Under the pieces are notes generated by a model. The model did no database searches, had not been told where the DNA came from, and was given only the letters and a program-made list of their open reading frames with translations. Below, in pieces: positions 42,256 through 53,251 of a stretch of DNA of 64,000 nucleotides. Position numbers and translations under genes: made by a program. Every line of letters begins with the position of its first letter. The stretch's first letter is position 1. This DNA is from Aphanothece saxicola GSE-SYN-MK-01-06B (GTDB lineage Bacteria; Cyanobacteriota; Cyanobacteriia; PCC-6307; Cyanobiaceae): positions 62,001 through 126,000 of the forward strand of contig JAHHGT010000002.1 in NCBI GenBank assembly GCA_019359745.1, given 5' to 3'.

Positions 42256-43056
42256 GTGATCCGTACGCCCAAACCTGAGGCAGGCTCGGTCGCTGCTTGC
42301 GTTCTCGCGGCGGGCCTGACGTTGGCGTCGGCACCGGCCCAGGCCATCGGCACCACCTTCAGCTTCAACCTTGGCGGCGCCACCGCCACGCCAGCCGATC
42401 CCCTGGCCTCGCCCACCAAGACCTTCACCGCCAGCGCCGAGGGGATGTCCCTCAATCTGGTCTTTCAGAACGCCCTGCGACCCAACGGCAACGCCAAGCC
42501 GGTCAGTGCGAGCGCCGACGGCCTCTGCATCTACAAAGCCGGCGGGGCGGGCCTCGATGACGTCGGCCGGACCAACTGCGGCCGCCGCAACCCAGGAAAC
42601 GGCACGGGGGTGGCCAACCAGGAGTCCATCGAGTTGTTCTTTGACCAGCAGGTGGAGCTGCTCAGCTATCGCTACGGCAGCCTGCTGGTAGGCCGGGGCA
42701 ATCCCCTGCTCACCTGGGGCGACCCCAACAGCCCGGTGGTTTCGACCGAAACCCTGTTCGACAAACAGATCGACACCAGCTACGACTTCACCAACCCCTT
42801 CATCGTTCAGGCCAACCAGATCCTCACGATCACCGGCACCGGCGGCGGCCGTGGCACCAGTTCCACCGAGGCGTTGCTGAGTGGGCTGGTGGTGCGGGCC
42901 TTTCCCCAGGGACCCCCTGCCACCGAAAGCGTTCCCGCTCCCCTGCCCCTGCTCGGGGCCGCGGCGGCCTTCGGCTGGAGCCGCCGACTGCGTTCCCGCC
43001 TGAGCCACGCAGGTCCCGCCGCTTCCCCATGTGATCGCGACGGATTCCAGGCTTGA
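42256..43056 (+). CDS. Secreted protein with PEP-CTERM-like sorting signal
   Basis: 266 residues. Signal peptide at 1-30 ('VAACVLAAGLTLASAPAQA'). The mature part is Asn/Gly/Thr-rich and beta-type ('ESIELFFDQQVELLSYRYGS'), as in many cyanobacterial surface proteins. The C-terminus 'VPAPLPLLGAAAAFGWSRRL' followed by Arg-rich residues is a PEP-CTERM-like anchor (P-x-PLP-hydrophobic-SRRLR). About 28 residues follow the basic patch, more than usual. Start GTG at 42256 has a GGAAG site just upstream; the rest of the longer frame is antisense. Export may involve an exosortase-like system not seen in the window. Confidence 0.72.
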   Translation: MIRTPKPEAGSVAACVLAAGLTLASAPAQAIGTTFSFNLGGATATPADPLASPTKTFTASAEGMSLNLVFQNALRPNGNAKPVSASADGLCIYKAGGAGLDDVGRTNCGRRNPGNGTGVANQESIELFFDQQVELLSYRYGSLLVGRGNPLLTWGDPNSPVVSTETLFDKQIDTSYDFTNPFIVQANQILTITGTGGGRGTSSTEALLSGLVVRAFPQGPPATESVPAPLPLLGAAAAFGWSRRLRSRLSHAGPAASPCDRDGFQA

Positions 43057-43800
43057 GAACGGGGGCCCGTCGGGCCCCCTGTCATCGCTGGCTTCGATCC
43101 TGCTCGCCGCGGCCCTGGCCCTGGGGGGCCTGTTCGTCCTGGCTGTGGTGGCAGGGGCGCTTCCCGTTCAGGTGCTGCAACGCGACTGGCAGCAACGCTT
43201 CATCGAACTGGTGATCGCCAATTCCGGGTTTCCGCTTGTGGGTTTCGTGCTCGTGCACCTGGCGGCCCACGTGGAGCCGGAACGCCTCGTGCTCTTCCAG
43301 CTGCGCCAGCGGCTGCGGCGCTGGGCGGTGCTGATCACGGTTCTGTACCTGCTGCTCATCCCCCTGCAGCTCTCCGTCACCGTGCGGCAGTTCAGCGACC
43401 GCGCCGCCCTGCAGGCCCAGCAGCGGCGCCTGGTCAGCGATCAGTTCAGTGGCTTCGCAGCACTGATCCGCTCAGCCCCCGATGCCCCCAGCCTGCAGCG
43501 GCAACTGGCCGCAGCCGACGGACCAACCCTCTCCGCGGCCGATCTGGCCAAGCCGATGCCCCAGCTTCGCCAGGATCTGCTGGCCGCCCTGCGCCAGGCC
43601 GAGGCGGCCATGCCCGCCAACATCCAGCAGGCCACCCCCCTGGCTCCCCTGGTCTGGGCGGCCTTTCGCGATGGCCTGCGACTGATCGGCTCGGCCCTGC
43701 TGATGGCGGTCGCCTTCGCCGCCGGCGCCCAGGACCGCACCAGCAGCCGCACCCTGCTGACACGCCTGCTCATGGTCTGGCGGTCAGTCCGCCAGCGCCG

Positions 43801-43816
<16 letters not shown>
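43031..43816 (+). CDS. HpsJ-like membrane protein
   Basis: 261 residues. Four likely membrane helices (around 20-45, 65-85, 98-118 and 225-245) and a charged region between helices 3 and 4 ('[17 protein letters not shown]'). The arrangement and 'LIPLQL' after helix 3 resemble the cyanobacterial HpsJ family, first linked to hormogonium polysaccharide secretion but also found in unicellular strains. Start GTG at 43031 lies inside the previous gene, and a GC hairpin (43061-43079) falls among its first codons, so a later start is possible. Its stop overlaps the convergent ureC by 16 nt. Confidence 0.65.
43061..43079 (+). terminator. GC-rich palindrome just after the PEP-CTERM-like gene
   Basis: GGGGGCCCG-T-CGGGCCCCC, a perfect 9-bp inverted repeat 4 nt after the stop codon. 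No T-tract. It lies within the first codons assigned to the HpsJ-like gene and may separate the expression of the two. Confidence 0.4.
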
Positions 43817-45525
<1,709 letters not shown>

Positions 45526-45531
45526 GGAAGT

Positions 45532-45849
45532 TCAATCGAGGGGGCCGTTGACCAGACCGTTGAAACCGAACACGCGGCGGTCGCCGACGTAGGGCACCAG
45601 ATGCACGTCCCGCTGGTCGCCGGGCTCGAAGCGGATGGCGGTACCGGCGGGGATGTCGAGCCGCAGGCCGCGGGCCGCCTCGCGGTCGAATTCGAGGGCG
45701 CCGTTGGCCTCATGGAAGTGGAAGTGGGAGCCCACCTGCACGGGCCGGTCGCCCCGGTTCGCCACCGACAGGGTGGTGACGGGGCGGCCGGCATTGAGAT
45801 CGATCGTGCCGGGCTCGGGGATCAGTTCGCCGGGGATCAGGGGGGCCAT
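45532..45849 (-). CDS. ureB: Urease beta subunit
   Basis: 105 residues, normal length. '[21 protein letters not shown]' (two adjoining parts), '[20 protein letters not shown]' and '[18 protein letters not shown]' are characteristic. Start ATG at 45849 is 14 nt after the ureA stop; the long upstream frame overlaps ureA and is not used. Confidence 0.96.
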   Translation of the reverse strand: MAPLIPGELIPEPGTIDLNAGRPVTTLSVANRGDRPVQVGSHFHFHEANGALEFDREAARGLRLDIPAGTAIRFEPGDQRDVHLVPYVGDRRVFGFNGLVNGPLD

Positions 45850-45863
45850 GGCGGGGTGGGGGG

Positions 45864-46166
45864 TCAGCGGATCGGTTCGTGGAGGGTGACGAGCTTGGTG
45901 CCATCGGGGAACATCGCCTCGATCTGCACCTCGGGGATCAGCTCGGGCACCCCCTCCATCACCTGATCCCGGCCCAGCCAGGTGGTGCCCTCCCGCATGA
46001 GTTCCGCCACGCTGCGGCCGTCGCGGGCCCCTTCGATCACCTGGAAGCTGAGCCAGGCCACCGCCTCGGGATGGTTGAGCTTCAGGCCCCGGCCGAGTCG
46101 CCGTTCCGCCAGCAGGGCGGCGGTGACGATCAACAGCTTGTCTTTCTCCTGGGGGGTGAGGTTCAT
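45864..46166 (-). CDS. ureA: Urease gamma subunit
   Basis: 100 residues, exact family length. Starts '[20 protein letters not shown]', with '[20 protein letters not shown]' and '[20 protein letters not shown]' following. First gene of the ureABC operon. The 78 nt upstream, shared with the end of a serine hydrolase gene on the same strand, must hold the promoter if it is not read through from that gene. Confidence 0.97.
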   Translation of the reverse strand: MNLTPQEKDKLLIVTAALLAERRLGRGLKLNHPEAVAWLSFQVIEGARDGRSVAELMREGTTWLGRDQVMEGVPELIPEVQIEAMFPDGTKLVTLHEPIR

Positions 46167-46244
46167 GCAGGCTGCGCTGGCCGCGCCCACTCTCGCAGCG
46201 CTCCGGCACCGGGTCAGGTTCAGAAGGAACGTTCGGCGCCCCGA

Positions 46245-47825
46245 TCAGCGCCGCTGGAGCACCCCCTGGCCGTTGAGGTTGAGGTTGTCGATCCGCACCG
46301 CCGTGGCCCGGCCGTCGGCACCCAGCGTGAAGGTGACGGCGCTGGGGCCGTAGGCGTTCTCGCCGGCGGGCTGGTAGCGGAAGGTGTCGCCGCTCACCGG
46401 GGTGAGGGGAAAGGGGGTGAGGCGGGGCCCCAGCTGCAGCTCGAGACCATCACCACGAGGCACCACCGCAACCGGGCCCACGTAGGCATTGAAGTAGCTG
46501 CCGATGTAGGCGGCGGCGGGGCGGGCCGGCAGGGGCTGGGCTGGGGTGTCCACGGTGGGGTAGTCCTGCTCCAGCATCGCCTGGAACATCGGGCGCAGGG
46601 CGTCGAGGTAATCGAACCGGACCGCTCCGGTGGTGGCCAGGTCGAGGAAGCTGAGGCTGAGGGCCTCCGGCACCCCCAACGGCTGGCCGTTGGAGAGCAC
46701 CACGATGCCGAGGGATTCCGCCGGCAGCAGGTAGACGGCCGTGGCGGCGCCGAGGTCGAAGGCGCCCGAATGGCCCAGCTGCACCGTGCCCCGGTCGGTA
46801 TAGCCCACGTTCCAGCCCAGCCCGTAGAGGCCGGCCCGATCCGTGGCCGGATCGCGGGGCGGCTGGCTGATGGTCTGGGGCCGGTGGGTCTCGGCCAGGG
46901 CGGCGGCGTCCACCACCGCACGGCCATCGAGGCGGCCGCCGCCCAGCTGCAGCCGCAGCCACTGGCCCAGATCCCGCACGCTGGAGCTCACCCCGCCGGC
47001 GGGGGCCTGGGCATCGGCATCCCGCTGGTAGCGGGCCACCCAGCGCCCCCCCTCCGGCACGTGCAGGGAGGCACGGTTGGCGGCGGCCACGAAGTCGGCG
47101 TGGCGGGAGCTGGTGCGGGTCATGCCCAGGGGCTGGTAAAGCCGTTCGCTGGAGAGGGGCTCCCAGGGGCGCCCGACGGCGTTGGCGGCGGCCACGGCGC
47201 CGGCCGTGAAGCCGAAGTTGGTGTAGGCGTAGTCGGCGCGGAAGCGGTTGCCGGTGGGCAGCAGCCGCAGGCGTTCGAGGATCGTGGCCCGATCGAAACC
47301 CAGGTCCTCGAGGTGATCGCCGGCGTGGTCGGGCAGACCGCTGCGGTGGGCCAGCAGGTCGCGGATGGTCACATCAGGCGCGATGGCCGGCGTGCCGATC
47401 CGGGCCGCAGGGAGGGTGCGCAGCACCGGGTCGTCCCAGCCCAGGCGCCCATCGCCCACCAGGCCGGCCACGACCGTGGCGGCGATCGGCTTCGAGAGCG
47501 ACGCCAGCTGGAAGATGGTGTCGGCATCCACCGCACCGGGCTCACCCACCCGCCGCAGGCCGTAGCCCTTGAGGAACACCACCCGGTCGGCGTGCACCAC
47601 CAAGATCGCCAGGCCCGGAACACCGGTGCGGCCCAGCATCGCCGTGGCCAGGGCATCGAGCCGGGGCAGGGCGGCCGCCAGGCTGGCCGCCGTCACCTGG
47701 CGCGGCGGCGGCGTAGGCCCCGAGGGGGCTTCCGCGCTGCGGGCGGCACCCGGGGGCTGGAGCGCCAGGGTCAGGCCCAGAACCAGGGCGGCCGCCCCGG
47801 GGCGGCGCAGGACGCTTGTGGCCAC
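46245..47825 (-). CDS. Beta-lactamase-family serine hydrolase
   Basis: About 526 residues. N-terminal signal peptide ('[19 protein letters not shown]'). Penicillin-binding-protein/class C type domain with SxxK in '[15 protein letters not shown]', YxN in '[13 protein letters not shown]', and HSG in '[11 protein letters not shown]'. A C-terminal domain of about 120 residues (DUF3471-like, '[16 protein letters not shown]') follows. Probably a periplasmic peptidase or esterase acting on D-amino-acid or other esters. Start GTG at 47825 has no good ribosome site; the true start is uncertain. It lies upstream of ureA on the same strand. Confidence 0.82.
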   Translation of the reverse strand: MATSVLRRPGAAALVLGLTLALQPPGAARSAEAPSGPTPPPRQVTAASLAAALPRLDALATAMLGRTGVPGLAILVVHADRVVFLKGYGLRRVGEPGAVDADTIFQLASLSKPIAATVVAGLVGDGRLGWDDPVLRTLPAARIGTPAIAPDVTIRDLLAHRSGLPDHAGDHLEDLGFDRATILERLRLLPTGNRFRADYAYTNFGFTAGAVAAANAVGRPWEPLSSERLYQPLGMTRTSSRHADFVAAANRASLHVPEGGRWVARYQRDADAQAPAGGVSSSVRDLGQWLRLQLGGGRLDGRAVVDAAALAETHRPQTISQPPRDPATDRAGLYGLGWNVGYTDRGTVQLGHSGAFDLGAATAVYLLPAESLGIVVLSNGQPLGVPEALSLSFLDLATTGAVRFDYLDALRPMFQAMLEQDYPTVDTPAQPLPARPAAAYIGSYFNAYVGPVAVVPRGDGLELQLGPRLTPFPLTPVSGDTFRYQPAGENAYGPSAVTFTLGADGRATAVRIDNLNLNGQGVLQRR

Positions 47826-47880
47826 GGCAACGCCGGCAACTCGGGGAAAGTTAGGCCTGGCGGAGGGCCCTTCCCGGTGG

Positions 47881-49680
47881 TCAGAAGCCGCCGCCACCGC
47901 CGCCGCCATCCCCGCCGCCGGAACTGCCTCCACCGGAGCTGCCGCTGGAGCTGCTGGAGCTGCTCGGTGACGACTGCATGGCGCCGGTGGTGGTGCTGAA
48001 GCAGTCCTCGAGGCTGCTGCCGAAATCCGTCAGATCGAAGTCACCGCTGCCGACGTACCAGCTGGGGGCCACTTCGAGGATCCCCTGGAACGCGGCTGTC
48101 CATTGCCGGGTCAGGCCCGCCACCATCGCGTAGGGCAGGAAGCGCTCGAACAGCTCCGGCGTCAGCACCACCCGCTCCAGCCGCGGCGCCTCCACCCGGC
48201 GCAGGAACTCCTGGAAGCCGAGGGTCTGGCGCAGCACCGCCGTGCCGCGGGTGGTGCGGCTGGGCATGATCCAGGCGAACACGCCCACCAGCACCACCGT
48301 CAGCGCCAGGGAGCCGAAGGTCAGCCACGGGTGCGCCTCCCCCTGCAGCAGCACGATGTCGTGGGGCAGCAGCATCAGGGCCGCCAGCACCGCCGCGCCG
48401 GCCAGTCCCAGGCCGCCGAAGAAGGTGAGGGCCCGCACGGTGCCGGGCCAGCGCCGGAAGAACCTCTCGTCCAGCACCGCCTGCTTCACCAGCCGCTCGA
48501 AGCCGGGCACATGCACGTAGAAATGGTCGCGGAGCTGGTCGGTGCTGACCGACGCCCCCGGCTCCACTGAGGGGAACAGCGTCTCGATCAGGTACGCCTC
48601 ATGGGGCAGCAGCGCCCTCCGCTGGTCCGGCTCGCCCAGCAGGGTGAACACGTAGCGCTTGCCCAGGTTCAGGAACAGCAGCTTCCGCTGGTCCTGTTCG
48701 ATGCGCAGCTGGCCCTTCACCGCCAGCGCCACCAGGGTGGCCGAAAGGGCGGTTCCGCTCACCTGCTCCGCCACCAGGCTGCCCAGCACCGCCGGGGGGA
48801 GGCCTTCAGGAGGTTCGTAGGCCACCGGCACGGCGCCCACCACTGGATCCCGGCCGATGCGCCACCAGAGCGGGCCCAGCACGCCGGCGCCCAGCAGGGG
48901 CAGCAGCAGGGCCAGCCGCCCCTGCCACCAGTCGATCAGCAGAGACTGGGCCGAGGGCGGCGGCACCAGCCCCTTGGCGAAGCCCACCGCCAGGGTGAAG
49001 CCCTCGCCGGGCTCCAGCCGCCGGGTGGTGCTGCTGGCCACCGTGTCGGCGCCGATCGTCAGGGTGGCGTTCCGGTCCTTCGCGCCGCGGGGCCCGGTGT
49101 ACACCGAAGCGTGGAGTCCGGAAACAGCTGGCGGCAGCTGCACCAGGGCGGAGGCCCGCTCGATCGGCACCTCCCAGGCGTTACCGGTCACGTTCCAGTT
49201 GAACTCGTCGTGGTCCGGATAGAAGCGCAGACCCCGCTTCAGCCGGTAGGTGATCACGGCCGTGCGGCTGGCGTTCTCGGCGCCCGGGATCCAGATCTTC
49301 AGTTTCAGGTCGGAGCCGGGGTGGCTGCTCTCGTAGCGGTAGGGCCGGCCCTCGGGGTCGGTGACCGCAAGCACCCGCAGCCCGAGGGGTTCGAGCCCGC
49401 CGGGACGCCGGGCCAGCAAGGGGATCTGGCGCACCAGGCCGTTCCAGGATCCGTCGAAGCGGGCCGTGAGGGTTTCGCGCACCCGGACACTGCCGGTGGG
49501 TGCCACCACCGCCTGCATCTGGAAATCGGTGAGTGTCAGCTGGCGCTCGGCGGCGCTGAGGGCGGCACCGGCCCCCCAGGGGGCCAGGAGCAGCAGCGTC
49601 AGGGCCAGGCCGAGCAGCCCCCCCAGCCCCCAGCGCCAGCGGCGCCGCAGCCTCCGGGCGAGCGGAGGGCCCTCAGCCAT
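47881..49680 (-). CDS. DUF2207 membrane protein
   Basis: 599 residues. Signal/TM segment at 17-40, a periplasmic beta domain ('LTLTDFQMQAVVAPTGSVRV', 'GLRFYPDHDEFNWNVTGNAW', 'EGFTLAVGFAKGLV'), a helix at about 242-262, a cytoplasmic-like region, two more helices at about 410-465, and a C-terminal Ser/Gly-rich tail ending in GGGGGGGF. This is the DUF2207 ('predicted membrane protein') architecture. Function unknown; usually paired with lemA, as here with an 8-nt overlap. Confidence 0.85.
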   Translation of the reverse strand: MAEGPPLARRLRRRWRWGLGGLLGLALTLLLLAPWGAGAALSAAERQLTLTDFQMQAVVAPTGSVRVRETLTARFDGSWNGLVRQIPLLARRPGGLEPLGLRVLAVTDPEGRPYRYESSHPGSDLKLKIWIPGAENASRTAVITYRLKRGLRFYPDHDEFNWNVTGNAWEVPIERASALVQLPPAVSGLHASVYTGPRGAKDRNATLTIGADTVASSTTRRLEPGEGFTLAVGFAKGLVPPPSAQSLLIDWWQGRLALLLPLLGAGVLGPLWWRIGRDPVVGAVPVAYEPPEGLPPAVLGSLVAEQVSGTALSATLVALAVKGQLRIEQDQRKLLFLNLGKRYVFTLLGEPDQRRALLPHEAYLIETLFPSVEPGASVSTDQLRDHFYVHVPGFERLVKQAVLDERFFRRWPGTVRALTFFGGLGLAGAAVLAALMLLPHDIVLLQGEAHPWLTFGSLALTVVLVGVFAWIMPSRTTRGTAVLRQTLGFQEFLRRVEAPRLERVVLTPELFERFLPYAMVAGLTRQWTAAFQGILEVAPSWYVGSGDFDLTDFGSSLEDCFSTTTGAMQSSPSSSSSSSGSSGGGSSGGGDGGGGGGGF

Positions 49681-50224
49681 CGAAGCGGACGGCGGGAACC
49701 GCCGCTTCGGCCGGGTTCTCCAGCTCGAAGTAGGTGCGTGGGCGGAACCCGAAGCCGCCGGCCACCAGGTTGGAAGGGAACTGCACGATCGCCGTGTTGA
49801 GATCCCGGACCACGGCGTTGTAGTAGCGGCGGGCGCTCTGGAGGGTTTCTTCGATCTGGCTGAGGTTGGTCTGCAGGGTCTGGAAGCTCTCCACCGCCCG
49901 CAGGGCCGGGTAGGCCTCCGCCAGGGCGAACAGCTGGCCGAGCGACGCCCCCAGGGCCTGCTCCGCCTGCTGCTGCTCCCGGGGCCCCCGGGCGGCCACG
50001 GCGGCGTTGCGGGCTTCGATCACGGTCCGGAAACTCTCCTTTTCATGGCTGGCGTAGCCCCGCACCGTCTCCACCAGGTTGTGGATCAGGTCATGGCGCC
50101 GCTTCAGCTGCACGTCGATGTCGGCCCAGGCGTTGTCCGCCAGCACCTGCAGCTGGGCCAGGCGGTTGTAGATCAGGATCAACCCGACGGCGGCACCCGC
50201 CACCAGGATCAGCAGCAGCGGCAT
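49673..50224 (-). CDS. lemA: LemA family protein
   Basis: 183 residues. One N-terminal membrane helix (PLLLILVAGAAVGLILIYN), then helical LemA repeats: 'DNAWADIDVQLKRRHDLIHN', 'TLQTNLSQIEETLQSARRYY', 'NAVVRDLNTAIVQFPSNLVA' and 'PRTYFELENPAEAAVPAVRF'. LemA proteins are membrane-anchored and of unclear function. It overlaps the downstream DUF2207 gene by 8 nt, a common pairing. Confidence 0.93.
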   Translation of the reverse strand: MPLLLILVAGAAVGLILIYNRLAQLQVLADNAWADIDVQLKRRHDLIHNLVETVRGYASHEKESFRTVIEARNAAVAARGPREQQQAEQALGASLGQLFALAEAYPALRAVESFQTLQTNLSQIEETLQSARRYYNAVVRDLNTAIVQFPSNLVAGGFGFRPRTYFELENPAEAAVPAVRFDG

Positions 50225-50272
50225 CGGCGCAGAGGTGGGTGGTTCCCGAGCCTAGGGGGACCCCACGTTTCC

Positions 50273-50953
50273 TCAGGCGTTCGCCCCGTAGGGGGCGTCG
50301 TCGGCCGGCAGGGTCACCCCCAGCCGCTGCCGCCACTCCGCCACCGTCAGCTCCCAGCCCTCCTCCCAACGGGCCGTGGCGAAGGGACGGGCGGTGAAGC
50401 CGATCGTGGTGCCGTGGCTGATGGACCGGCTGAGGCTTTCATAACCGTCGAGCTTGAAGCGGAACCCGGCGATCTGGGCCGCATGGGTGAGGCTCACGTA
50501 GGCGGGGAAGCCGATCTGGGTGGCGGTGATGGCCAGCACGCCGTTCTCCCCTACCGGCGTCGTGCCGAAGCCGCTGACCACATGGTGGATGTCGTGAGTT
50601 GTGGCGATCCGCTGGGTGAGCCAGCGGCCCTCCGTGTCGACGGGGCGGGGACGGAAGAACTCGGGGTCGTAGTTGAAGCGGCGGATCAGGGCGGCGTAGG
50701 TGCGGCCCAGGCTCCCCTCCGGCAGCGCCTCGAGCCGCTCCAGGTCCGGCTGCAGGGGCGGAAAACGCTCGTCCATCATCGCCGCCCCGCCCGGCAGGGC
50801 CCGGAAGCGGGCGATGCAGGCCTCCATCTGGGGGGTGTCCAGGAAGCTGTCCACCAGGTCGGCGATCCGGGCGAGATCCCCCTGGCTGCGGCCCACGGCG
50901 ATCAGGTGGCGCGCCTGGCCCAGGGCCTGCAGGGAGAGCTGGAAGCGATGCAT
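50273..50953 (-). CDS. COQ4-like protein (second of two in the window)
   Basis: 226 residues, about the length of true COQ4. Motifs: 'LEALPEGSLGRTYAALI' (76-90) and 'ATTHDIHHVVSGFGTTPVGE' with His120, Asp121, His124 and Glu136, the HDxxH...E metal site. It shares 'LP.GSLGR.Y' and 'HD..H....G.GTT...E' with the protein at 19669-20640. COQ4 acts in ubiquinone synthesis, not expected in cyanobacteria, so a related role (perhaps in plastoquinone or another prenyl compound) is possible but unproven. Lies 48 nt downstream-facing of lemA and 53 nt after ureD on the same strand. Confidence 0.75.
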   Translation of the reverse strand: MHRFQLSLQALGQARHLIAVGRSQGDLARIADLVDSFLDTPQMEACIARFRALPGGAAMMDERFPPLQPDLERLEALPEGSLGRTYAALIRRFNYDPEFFRPRPVDTEGRWLTQRIATTHDIHHVVSGFGTTPVGENGVLAITATQIGFPAYVSLTHAAQIAGFRFKLDGYESLSRSISHGTTIGFTARPFATARWEEGWELTVAEWRQRLGVTLPADDAPYGANA

Positions 50954-51006
50954 CGGGGGGCTGCGCCTGAAGCGAACCTAGGCCCGCTGTTCCATCGGGC
51001 CGGTGG

Positions 51007-51921
51007 TCACCAGCTGCGGGCCGGGATCGCCAGTGGCGGCTCCTGGTCCAGGGGCTGCTCCTGGAACGGCCAGACCCGTGGCAACACGGGAGCCGCCAGC
51101 CCCCGCTCGGCCCGGATCCGGGCCCAGATCCGCGTGAACCAGAAGCGGGCGGCCTGGGTGGAGCGGCCCCGGTAGCGGGCCACCAGCCCCCGCTCCAGCC
51201 GCCCGCAGGCCATCTCCCCCTCCAGCCCGTGCCGCTCGGCGCGGCAGGCCTCCAGCAGGGACTCGCCCACCGGTCCGGGGGCGGCCCACACCAGGCTGGC
51301 AAACACCGGCTTCCCCCCCAGGCCGTGGGGGCTCTCCAGACTCTTGCCGCCCAGCTCGAGCCGGTCCACGAGCTCCCACTGGCCCTCCCGCCGGATCTCC
51401 AGCAACGAGCGCCAGCATCCGGATCCGAGCGTCTCGCCATCGGCACTGCGTCCCAGCCGCACCACCTCCGCCCCCAGCCAGCTGGCCCCTTCGGCCAGCT
51501 CCACCCGGCAGACCTGCTGGAACAGGCCATCCCGGAACACCACCAGTTCCTGGGGCAGCCATTCCAGATCGGCCTCCGCGGCGAGCCGGAAATCGAGGGT
51601 CTGATGGGTCCAGCTACCGGCGGGCACCCGCCGCGACCGGCCCACGGATCCGTAGACCTTCTGGGCCGCCACGCTGGTGATCAGGGCCCGGCTGCCCACG
51701 CCCAGGTCGGCGCTGATGGCCAGTTCGTCCCCGCCCACCAGGCCGCCGCCGGTGTGCAGCAGGGGCAGTTCGCAGCGGCCATCGGCGGCGGCGAAGGCCC
51801 GCTGGATCTTCAATGGGGCCGTCGCTCCGCCCTGGTGCCGGGTGGGACCAGCGGCGCCGTCGCTGGACTCGAAACGAAGCCGGGCCTGGGCTCTCCAGGG
51901 AGCGGGAGCAGTGAGCTGCAT
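51007..51921 (-). CDS. ureD: Urease accessory protein UreD (UreH)
   Basis: 304 residues. Landmarks: 'GGATAPLKIQRAF', 'PLLHTGGGLVGGDELAISAD', 'SVAAQKVYGS' and 'LEWLPQELVVFRDGLFQQ'. UreD binds apo-urease and, with UreF and UreG, delivers nickel. The ATG at 51921 was chosen for the family start (MQLTAPAPW); the longer frame upstream is antisense to ureE. It is divergent from ureE across 110 nt. Confidence 0.92.
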   Translation of the reverse strand: MQLTAPAPWRAQARLRFESSDGAAGPTRHQGGATAPLKIQRAFAAADGRCELPLLHTGGGLVGGDELAISADLGVGSRALITSVAAQKVYGSVGRSRRVPAGSWTHQTLDFRLAAEADLEWLPQELVVFRDGLFQQVCRVELAEGASWLGAEVVRLGRSADGETLGSGCWRSLLEIRREGQWELVDRLELGGKSLESPHGLGGKPVFASLVWAAPGPVGESLLEACRAERHGLEGEMACGRLERGLVARYRGRSTQAARFWFTRIWARIRAERGLAAPVLPRVWPFQEQPLDQEPPLAIPARSW

Positions 51922-52031
51922 GACGGTGATCGTGGGGCCCGGGGGGCCTGAATTCAGTAGCAGCCGACACAGGGCCGCCCGCCAACGGCTGGCCAGGGTG
52001 GAGGGACCCCCATCAACCGCTGGCCTGTTCC

Positions 52032-52571
52032 ATGCCCAGCCCCACTGTTTCCGAGGCCACGGTTTCCGACGCCACCGCTCCCCTGGTGCTGGTGCGGCAC
52101 CTGCGTCAGGGGGAGGTCTCGGGGCCAGATCCATCGCCGCTGCCGGAACCGCCGTTGCGGTTGCCGCTCCGGGCCGACGAGCGCACCAGCCTGCGGGGCC
52201 ATCGCCGCAGCGCCTGTGGGCGGGACCTGCTGTTGCAGCTGCCCCGCGGCGCGGCCCTGGAGCCCGGCGACCGGCTGGCACCGGAGGCCGGCGGGCCCCT
52301 GGTGGTGGTGGAGGCCGCCGCTGAGCCGCTGCTGGTGGTGCGGGCCGCCGATCCCCTGGCCCTGTTGCAGGCGGCTTATCACCTGGGCAACCGCCACGTG
52401 GCCATGGAACTGCACCGAGACGAACTGCGCCTGGGTGTCGACAACGTGCTGGAGGATCTGCTGCGGCAACGGGGTCTGGCCGTGGAGCAGGTCATGGGGC
52501 CGTTTCTGCCCGAACCCGGGGCCTACGAACCGTCCGGCCACACCCACGGCCACCACCATGGCCAGCCATGA
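52032..52571 (+). CDS. ureE: Urease accessory protein UreE, nickel chaperone
   Basis: 179 residues. N-terminal beta domain ('RADERTSLRGHRRSACGRDL', a typical UreE stretch), central ferredoxin-like domain with the nickel His in 'AAYHLGNRHVAMELHRDELR', and a His-rich C-terminal tail (SGHTHGHHHGQP). It carries nickel to the UreDFG complex. Overlaps ureF by 4 nt (ATGA). Confidence 0.93.
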   Translation: MPSPTVSEATVSDATAPLVLVRHLRQGEVSGPDPSPLPEPPLRLPLRADERTSLRGHRRSACGRDLLLQLPRGAALEPGDRLAPEAGGPLVVVEAAAEPLLVVRAADPLALLQAAYHLGNRHVAMELHRDELRLGVDNVLEDLLRQRGLAVEQVMGPFLPEPGAYEPSGHTHGHHHGQP

Positions 52572-53251
52572 GCATCGCCCGGCTGCGGCTGTTCCAACTC
52601 GTCAGCCCCGCCCTGCCGGTGGGGGCCTTCAGCTATTCCGAGGGCCTGGAGGTGCTGGTGCAGGCGGGCCAGCTGCCGGACGCCGCCAGCGTGCGCCACT
52701 GGCTGGAGGCGGAGCTGGACCGCGGCGCCCTGACGATCGAGGCGGCCAGCCTGGGCCGGCTGATGGAGGCCCTGGCCCGATGCCGTGAGACCCCGGGGGG
52801 GGACGCCTGGCACGAGGTGCTCGACCTGGACGGCTGGCTGCTGGCCCAGCGGGAGGCGGCCGAGGTGAGGGCCCAGCAACGGCAGATGGGCCTCTCGCTG
52901 CTGCAGCTGCTGGCGGATCTGGGCCTGCCCATCCCTGGGGATCGATCCCCGCGGCTGGCCTGGCCGGCGGCCTGGGCCTGGGCTGGTCTGGCCCTGGAGA
53001 TCCCCCCCCAGGAGCTTGTGGAGGCCTACCTCTACGGCTGGATCGCCACCCAGCTCAGCGCCGCCGTGCGGCTGCTGCCCCTGGGCCCCACGGCAGCCCA
53101 GCGGATGCAGCTGGCCCTGGCTCCCGCCATCGCATCGCGGGCGGCGCTGCTGGCGGCCGCTGATCCCGAAACCCTCTGGAATGGGGGGGTGGGGGCGGGC
53201 CTGGCCCAGCTGGGCCATGGTGAGCTCTACTCGCGGTTGTTCCGCAGCTGA
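52568..53251 (+). CDS. ureF: Urease accessory protein UreF
   Basis: 227 residues, helical. 'LFQLVSPALPVGAFSYSEGL' at the N-terminus and 'QRQMGLSLLQLLADL' in the middle are typical of UreF, which gates GTPase activity of UreG in urease activation. 4-nt overlap with ureE upstream. The next gene starts at the last base of its stop codon, so the substrate-binding lipoprotein is coupled to it. Confidence 0.92.
   Translation: MSIARLRLFQLVSPALPVGAFSYSEGLEVLVQAGQLPDAASVRHWLEAELDRGALTIEAASLGRLMEALARCRETPGGDAWHEVLDLDGWLLAQREAAEVRAQQRQMGLSLLQLLADLGLPIPGDRSPRLAWPAAWAWAGLALEIPPQELVEAYLYGWIATQLSAAVRLLPLGPTAAQRMQLALAPAIASRAALLAAADPETLWNGGVGAGLAQLGHGELYSRLFRS

Noticed and set aside
46205-46240. Plus-strand stretch with GGGTCAGG and GAAGGAACG, recalling the SRP RNA apical domain or the end of a glutamine riboswitch
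   Set aside because: The 3' side lacks the AGCA of the SRP internal loop. A plus-strand riboswitch would have no gene to control, as both neighbours are on the minus strand. The fit is too partial.
46167-46244. Minus-strand leader of ureA containing GAACCTGACCCGG, similar to part of a TPP riboswitch
   Set aside because: The CTGAGA half of the TPP motif is missing, and urease genes are not known targets.
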